8,421 nucleotides of DNA, taken from positions 1-8,421 of the forward strand of contig JBHHYR010000169.1 in NCBI GenBank assembly GCA_046757585.1. Reading direction: 5' to 3'. The stretch's first letter is position 1; each line of letters begins with the position of its first letter. The position numbers and the translations under genes were made by a program. Under the pieces are notes generated by a model. That model saw only the letters and a list, made by a program, of their open reading frames with translations. It was not told where the DNA came from and did no database searches. Below are positions 6,136 through 8,421 of the stretch, one piece after another. Origin of the DNA: JBHHYR01 sp046757585. Its GTDB lineage: Bacteria; Desulfobacterota; Binatia; HRBIN30.

Positions 6136-6165
6136 TTGACGCCCTGAATGCAGCCCGAGTAGAGT
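6136..6165 (+). promoter_or_regulatory. Candidate promoter of the GH172 gene, giving a nearly leaderless mRNA
   Basis: TTGACG (6136-6141, 5 of 6) and TAGAGT (6160-6165, 4 of 6 and a TANNNT type) are 18 bases apart. Transcription would begin around 6172, a few bases before GTG at 6175. No Shine-Dalgarno is present before that start and an in-frame TAG at 6160-6162 prevents upstream extension, so leaderless initiation is a consistent reading. Confidence 0.4.
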
Positions 6166-6174
6166 ACCTGCCTT

Positions 6175-7338
6175 GTGTGGAGTGCGTTTAACCCCGCGTG
6201 CATCGATACCGCTCTCGACTCGCGAGCGGTGACGTTCGAGAATCCCACGGGTGCGCGCGGCGCTGGCGGTACGGCGTCTGGCGGCCGCAAGGGCGCTCCG
6301 TCACGTCGGCTCGAGCCGGGAGAAAGCGTCGTCCTGGCAGACCTCCGCGGGCCGGGGACGCTGCGGCACATCTGGATGACGTTTCCGCCTGCACCACCCC
6401 AGGTCATGCGTGCACTGTGGATGGAAGTGTTTTACGACGGTGCCGCGGAGCCGAGCATCTCGGTACCCTGCCTCGATTTCTTCGCGGTCCCGCATGGGCG
6501 CCCAGTCGCCTACTCGTCTGCGCTCACGGCGGTGCACGAGGGGCGGGGGTTCAACGCGTACTTTCCCATGCCGTTTCGCACCGCCGTTCACATCATGCTC
6601 ACGAACTCGGCGACCCACGCGATGGACCTATACTACCAGATCGACTACACGCTCGAGCAGCAGCTTCCCGAACAGGCGGGTTATCTCCACGTCACGTTCC
6701 GGCGCGAGAATCCCACTGTGCAGAAGCGTGACTTCGTTATCACCGAGGGCTTCCGGGGTCCCGGCCGCTTCCTCGGCTGCAATGTTGGCGTCCGGGTGAT
6801 TGATCCCGGAATGTGGTACGGCGAAGGCGAGGTCAAGGTATACCGCGACGGTGACTGTTCCCATCCGACCATCTGCGGAACAGGGCTCGAAGACTACGTC
6901 GGCAGCGCCTGGGGTCTGGGTGCGCACCACGCCTTCTATGCCGGGGCGCCGGTGCAGGTGCATGCACCCGGTGCACCGACACACCCTGAGCTTGTGGGCT
7001 TCTATCGCTGGCACCTCCCCGACCCGATTGTGTTTACAAGCAACCTCCAGGTAACCATTCAGCAGATCGGGTTCGCTCTGTTCACGACCCAGCAAGAAGC
7101 CGCGTTCCAGCGATACGCGCAGACCAATCCGGCAGCCGGCCAGGGCTGGGCTCTGCATCCGCGGCCGGGTATCGCGGCTTACGGAATCGCCGAGCGTACC
7201 GATGACTACTGCGCCACGGCGTACGTCTATTGCCGCGAGCCCCAACCGGTGCCCCGGCTCGACATATCAACCGCCCTTGCCGACATCGGTCGTCGGAAGT
7301 ACGAACAACCGCATCCGCTCGAGGCGCTCCTCCGCTAG
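6175..7338 (+). CDS. Glycoside hydrolase family 172 (DUF2961) protein, no signal peptide
   Basis: This 387-residue protein spans the whole DUF2961 domain: AVTFENPTGARGAGG (18-32), the usual entry motif; SVVLADLRGPGTLRHIWMTF (51-70); SVPCLDFFAVPHG (96-108); FNAYFPMPFRTAVHIMLTNS (126-145); MWYGEGEVKVYRDGD (213-227); and ICGTGLEDYVGSAWGLG (233-249). GH172 contains alpha-D-fructofuranosidase/difructose-anhydride and D-arabinofuranan-cleaving enzymes. Two Glu residues about 20 apart serve as nucleophile and acid/base in the characterised bifidobacterial enzyme; E239 in TGLEDY and E217 or E219 in GEGE are the likely equivalents, my inference. No export signal is visible, so it may act in the cytosol on imported furanosides. 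The substrate cannot be assigned. GTG 6175 is the only start compatible with the upstream stop, and no Shine-Dalgarno precedes it. The truncated ThuA-like gene, from a sugar-associated family, lies 76 bases downstream. Confidence 0.87.
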   Translation: MWSAFNPACIDTALDSRAVTFENPTGARGAGGTASGGRKGAPSRRLEPGESVVLADLRGPGTLRHIWMTFPPAPPQVMRALWMEVFYDGAAEPSISVPCLDFFAVPHGRPVAYSSALTAVHEGRGFNAYFPMPFRTAVHIMLTNSATHAMDLYYQIDYTLEQQLPEQAGYLHVTFRRENPTVQKRDFVITEGFRGPGRFLGCNVGVRVIDPGMWYGEGEVKVYRDGDCSHPTICGTGLEDYVGSAWGLGAHHAFYAGAPVQVHAPGAPTHPELVGFYRWHLPDPIVFTSNLQVTIQQIGFALFTTQQEAAFQRYAQTNPAAGQGWALHPRPGIAAYGIAERTDDYCATAYVYCREPQPVPRLDISTALADIGRRKYEQPHPLEALLR

Positions 7339-7414
7339 CCTCAACGCTCGTCGCGCCGGAGTCAGCTTGGGTGGGGGCTGCCATGGGACTGGCAATCGTG
7401 GGATAATCGGTTCA

Positions 7415-7816
7415 ATGAAGCTGCGCTCCGCTCTCCTGGTCCTCAGTCTCCTGACGGTGTCTCCAGCGCTCGCAGTCGAGACCTTCCACGTACTTGTGTT
7501 CACAAGGACTGCCGGGTTTCGCCATGCTTCGATCCCCAACGGTATCGCGCTGGTGCAGGCTCTAGGTGAGCAGCACAACTTCGCAGTCGATGCTACAGAA
7601 GACGCAACCACGTTCACGGAGGCAGCCCTGCATCGGCGACTGCGATGGAAACGGATTGTCGAGATCGACGAATTGGTGCGAGGCGTCAGCATCGCCCTGG
7701 GAGATCAGTCTCTCGAGGCCTGCACAGCCGTCGACGCCAATCGTGATGGCGCCGTCACCATCGAGGAACTCGTGCGGTCGGTCAACATTGCCCTCACAGC
7801 CTGCCCGGCGCGTTGA
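7415..7816 (+). CDS. Collapsed secreted ThuA-like protein fused to an EF-hand/dockerin-like tail (probable decaying gene)
   Basis: This 133-residue frame has a signal peptide (MKLRSALLVLSLLTVSPALA), then the start of a ThuA domain: VETFHVLVFTRTAGFRHASI onward to TFTEAAL (about 21-69). ThuA domains normally run about 200 residues or more; here all the remainder is missing. The tail from IVEIDELVRGVSIALG to AVDANRDGAVTIEELVRSVNIAL and a final Cys is a two-repeat EF-hand module with Ca2+-loop Asp/Asn residues. The first loop is broken: in the main frame 7631-7657 reads HRRLRWKRI, but one frame over 7626-7655 reads PCIGDCDGNG, the expected Cys-flanked loop. So the ThuA part meets the tail out of frame at GCCCTG (7625-7630), and a second one-base loss near 7653-7657 restores frame. 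The net frame stays open, so a short product may be made, but it cannot be a working ThuA enzyme. ATG 7415 lacks a Shine-Dalgarno; GATAAT at 7402-7407 could be a close -10 element. Confidence 0.7.
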   Translation: MKLRSALLVLSLLTVSPALAVETFHVLVFTRTAGFRHASIPNGIALVQALGEQHNFAVDATEDATTFTEAALHRRLRWKRIVEIDELVRGVSIALGDQSLEACTAVDANRDGAVTIEELVRSVNIALTACPAR

Positions 7817-7875
7817 CCTTGATGAGACAAAAACGTGCGGTGGAATTCGCCGACCATTCAGTCCCTCTCATCTCG

Positions 7876-7903
7876 ATCCCTTCGACTCCGTTCGGCACAG
7901 GCT
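7876..7903. repeat. Possible copy of a dispersed intergenic motif
   Basis: The convergent gap between the ThuA-like and phosphatase genes contains CCCTTCGACTCCGTTCGGCA and then CAGGCT. From memory this resembles a short CCCTTCGACTCCGCTCAGG-type motif scattered between genes in many uncultured soil bacteria. Only one copy is present in this window, so its repeat nature cannot be shown here. The rest of the 7817-7932 gap holds no gene. Confidence 0.22.
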
Positions 7904-7932
7904 TCTGCCGCCGGGCAAAAGGAACCTCGCAC

Positions 7933-8415
7933 CTATCCCGGCAGGCCGTTGTAACGCGCTTCGAGGACGCGCATGTACGGTACGCAGTGGCGGCGCGCCT
8001 TGACGAAGTCCCGCGCAGCGGACAGGGCCACGCCTCGTACCACGTGGAGATACGCGATCGCTACCGTTGGTGCGCGATTCATGCCCGCGTTGCAATGCAG
8101 GTACACGCAGCCGTTACCGTCCAGCAGCGCTTCCAACTGTCTGACAATGACATCCAACCGAGCTGCCAGGAAATCCGTATCCCCCTCAGGCACCGGCATT
8201 CGATGGAACTGCAGGCCCTGCCTGCGGTACGCGCGTTCAAGCTCGGTCAGTGCCAGGCCCTTGCTCGCCAGATCTGCATCATCCTGCAGGCTGAGCACGG
8301 CTGTCACCCCTTGCACCCCGCGCAGCCATGCTGCGTCCTCCGGAGTCGGGTACTCCCCCACCAGAAGATTCGGAACAATCCACGTACACTCGGGGTGCCC
8401 AACAGGTCTCGTCAC
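7933..8415 (-). CDS. Dual-specificity protein phosphatase (DSPc), possibly extending past the window
   Basis: About 160 residues show the DSP fold: entry strand WIVPNLLVGEYP (12-23), GVTAVLSLQDDADL (36-49), FHRMPVPEGDTDFLAARLD (70-88), then the phosphate-binding loop CVYLHCNAGMNRAPTVAIAYL (103-123), where C108 is the thiolate nucleophile and R114 the phosphate-binding Arg of HCxxGxxR. D79 or D81 is the likely general acid. Such enzymes dephosphorylate Ser/Thr/Tyr residues in proteins; a subset related to plant SEX4 and laforin acts on phosphorylated glycans, and the AGMNRAP wording is reminiscent of that subset, which is only a hint because no carbohydrate-binding module is present. The first start in view is GTG at 8415, but the frame remains open to the window edge (8421) and no ribosome site can be judged, so the true start may lie outside. 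It converges with the ThuA-like gene. Confidence 0.8.
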   Translation of the reverse strand: MTRPVGHPECTWIVPNLLVGEYPTPEDAAWLRGVQGVTAVLSLQDDADLASKGLALTELERAYRRQGLQFHRMPVPEGDTDFLAARLDVIVRQLEALLDGNGCVYLHCNAGMNRAPTVAIAYLHVVRGVALSAARDFVKARRHCVPYMRVLEARYNGLPG

Positions 8416-8421
8416 GGGCCC

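Noticed and set aside
7202..7414. Upstream extension of the ThuA-like frame
   Set aside because: The frame is open back to 7202, but that part overlaps the GH172 coding region and would bury the clear signal peptide starting at 7415.
7829..7852. Possible terminator for the phosphatase gene on the minus strand
   Set aside because: A five-position stem around GAATT is followed by five T on the minus strand, but the stem has a C-A mismatch on that strand and four bases separate it from the T-run. Too weak to list.
7910..7942. GCCGGG/CCCGGC inverted repeat over the phosphatase stop codon
   Set aside because: Six-base arms with a 21-base loop and no T-run are expected by chance at this GC content.
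1..8421. Phage, integrase, insertion sequence, CRISPR array or tRNA
   Set aside because: I saw no transposase or integrase motif, terminal inverted repeats, regularly spaced repeats or tRNA T-loop sequence. The toxin-antitoxin pair alone does not indicate a mobile element.

Overview
The window is GC-rich, gene-dense bacterial DNA with no phage genes, insertion sequences, CRISPR array, rRNA or tRNA that I can see. The best taxonomic hint is the tail of the gene at 7415-7816. It carries a paired EF-hand/dockerin-like Cys-Asp repeat ending in a Cys, a type I recall as common in secreted proteins of uncultured soil and groundwater lineages once filed under Deltaproteobacteria, such as Candidatus Binatota. 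GTG and TTG starts and a group II-type VapBC pair fit a free-living, probably uncultured, high-GC bacterium. This assignment is an inference.

Left block (1-2294, minus strand, transcription leftward). A canonical promoter at 2333-2361 drives an exported START/SRPBCC-fold protein. Its stop overlaps the start of a DUF457/YdjM-type integral membrane metal-dependent hydrolase (ATGA overlap). After a 220-nt gap come a small exported Cys/His-rich protein of unknown function and, 94 nt later, the N-terminus of an exported protein that looks like an outer-membrane barrel and runs off the left edge. All four products are aimed at the envelope.

Centre (2483-5326, plus strand, divergent from the left block). 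A class IV PLP aminotransferase of the IlvE type is followed by a 610-residue Hsp70-family ATPase with a complete nucleotide-binding domain but no DnaK-type lid. The DUF2760 and DUF3731-Hsp70 partners that I recall for this subfamily are absent here.

Right block (5413-7816, plus strand). An AbrB-type antitoxin and PIN-domain toxin overlap by four bases. Their promoter is embedded in a perfect 8-bp inverted repeat, a good candidate for the autoregulatory operator. A GH172 (DUF2961) glycosidase without a signal peptide follows, with a promoter that appears to start transcription almost at its GTG start. Next is a secreted mini-protein that begins as a ThuA domain and jumps into an EF-hand tail, with one EF-hand loop readable only in another frame. 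This looks like a collapsed gene.

Right end (7933-8415 or beyond, minus strand). A dual-specificity protein phosphatase with an intact HCxxGxxR signature converges on the ThuA remnant. Its true start may lie outside the window.

No complete novel defence or biosynthetic system is visible. The most interesting items are the ThuA/EF-hand chimera, the envelope gene set with its Cys/His-rich member, the solitary Hsp70, and the operator and short-leader architecture on the right.
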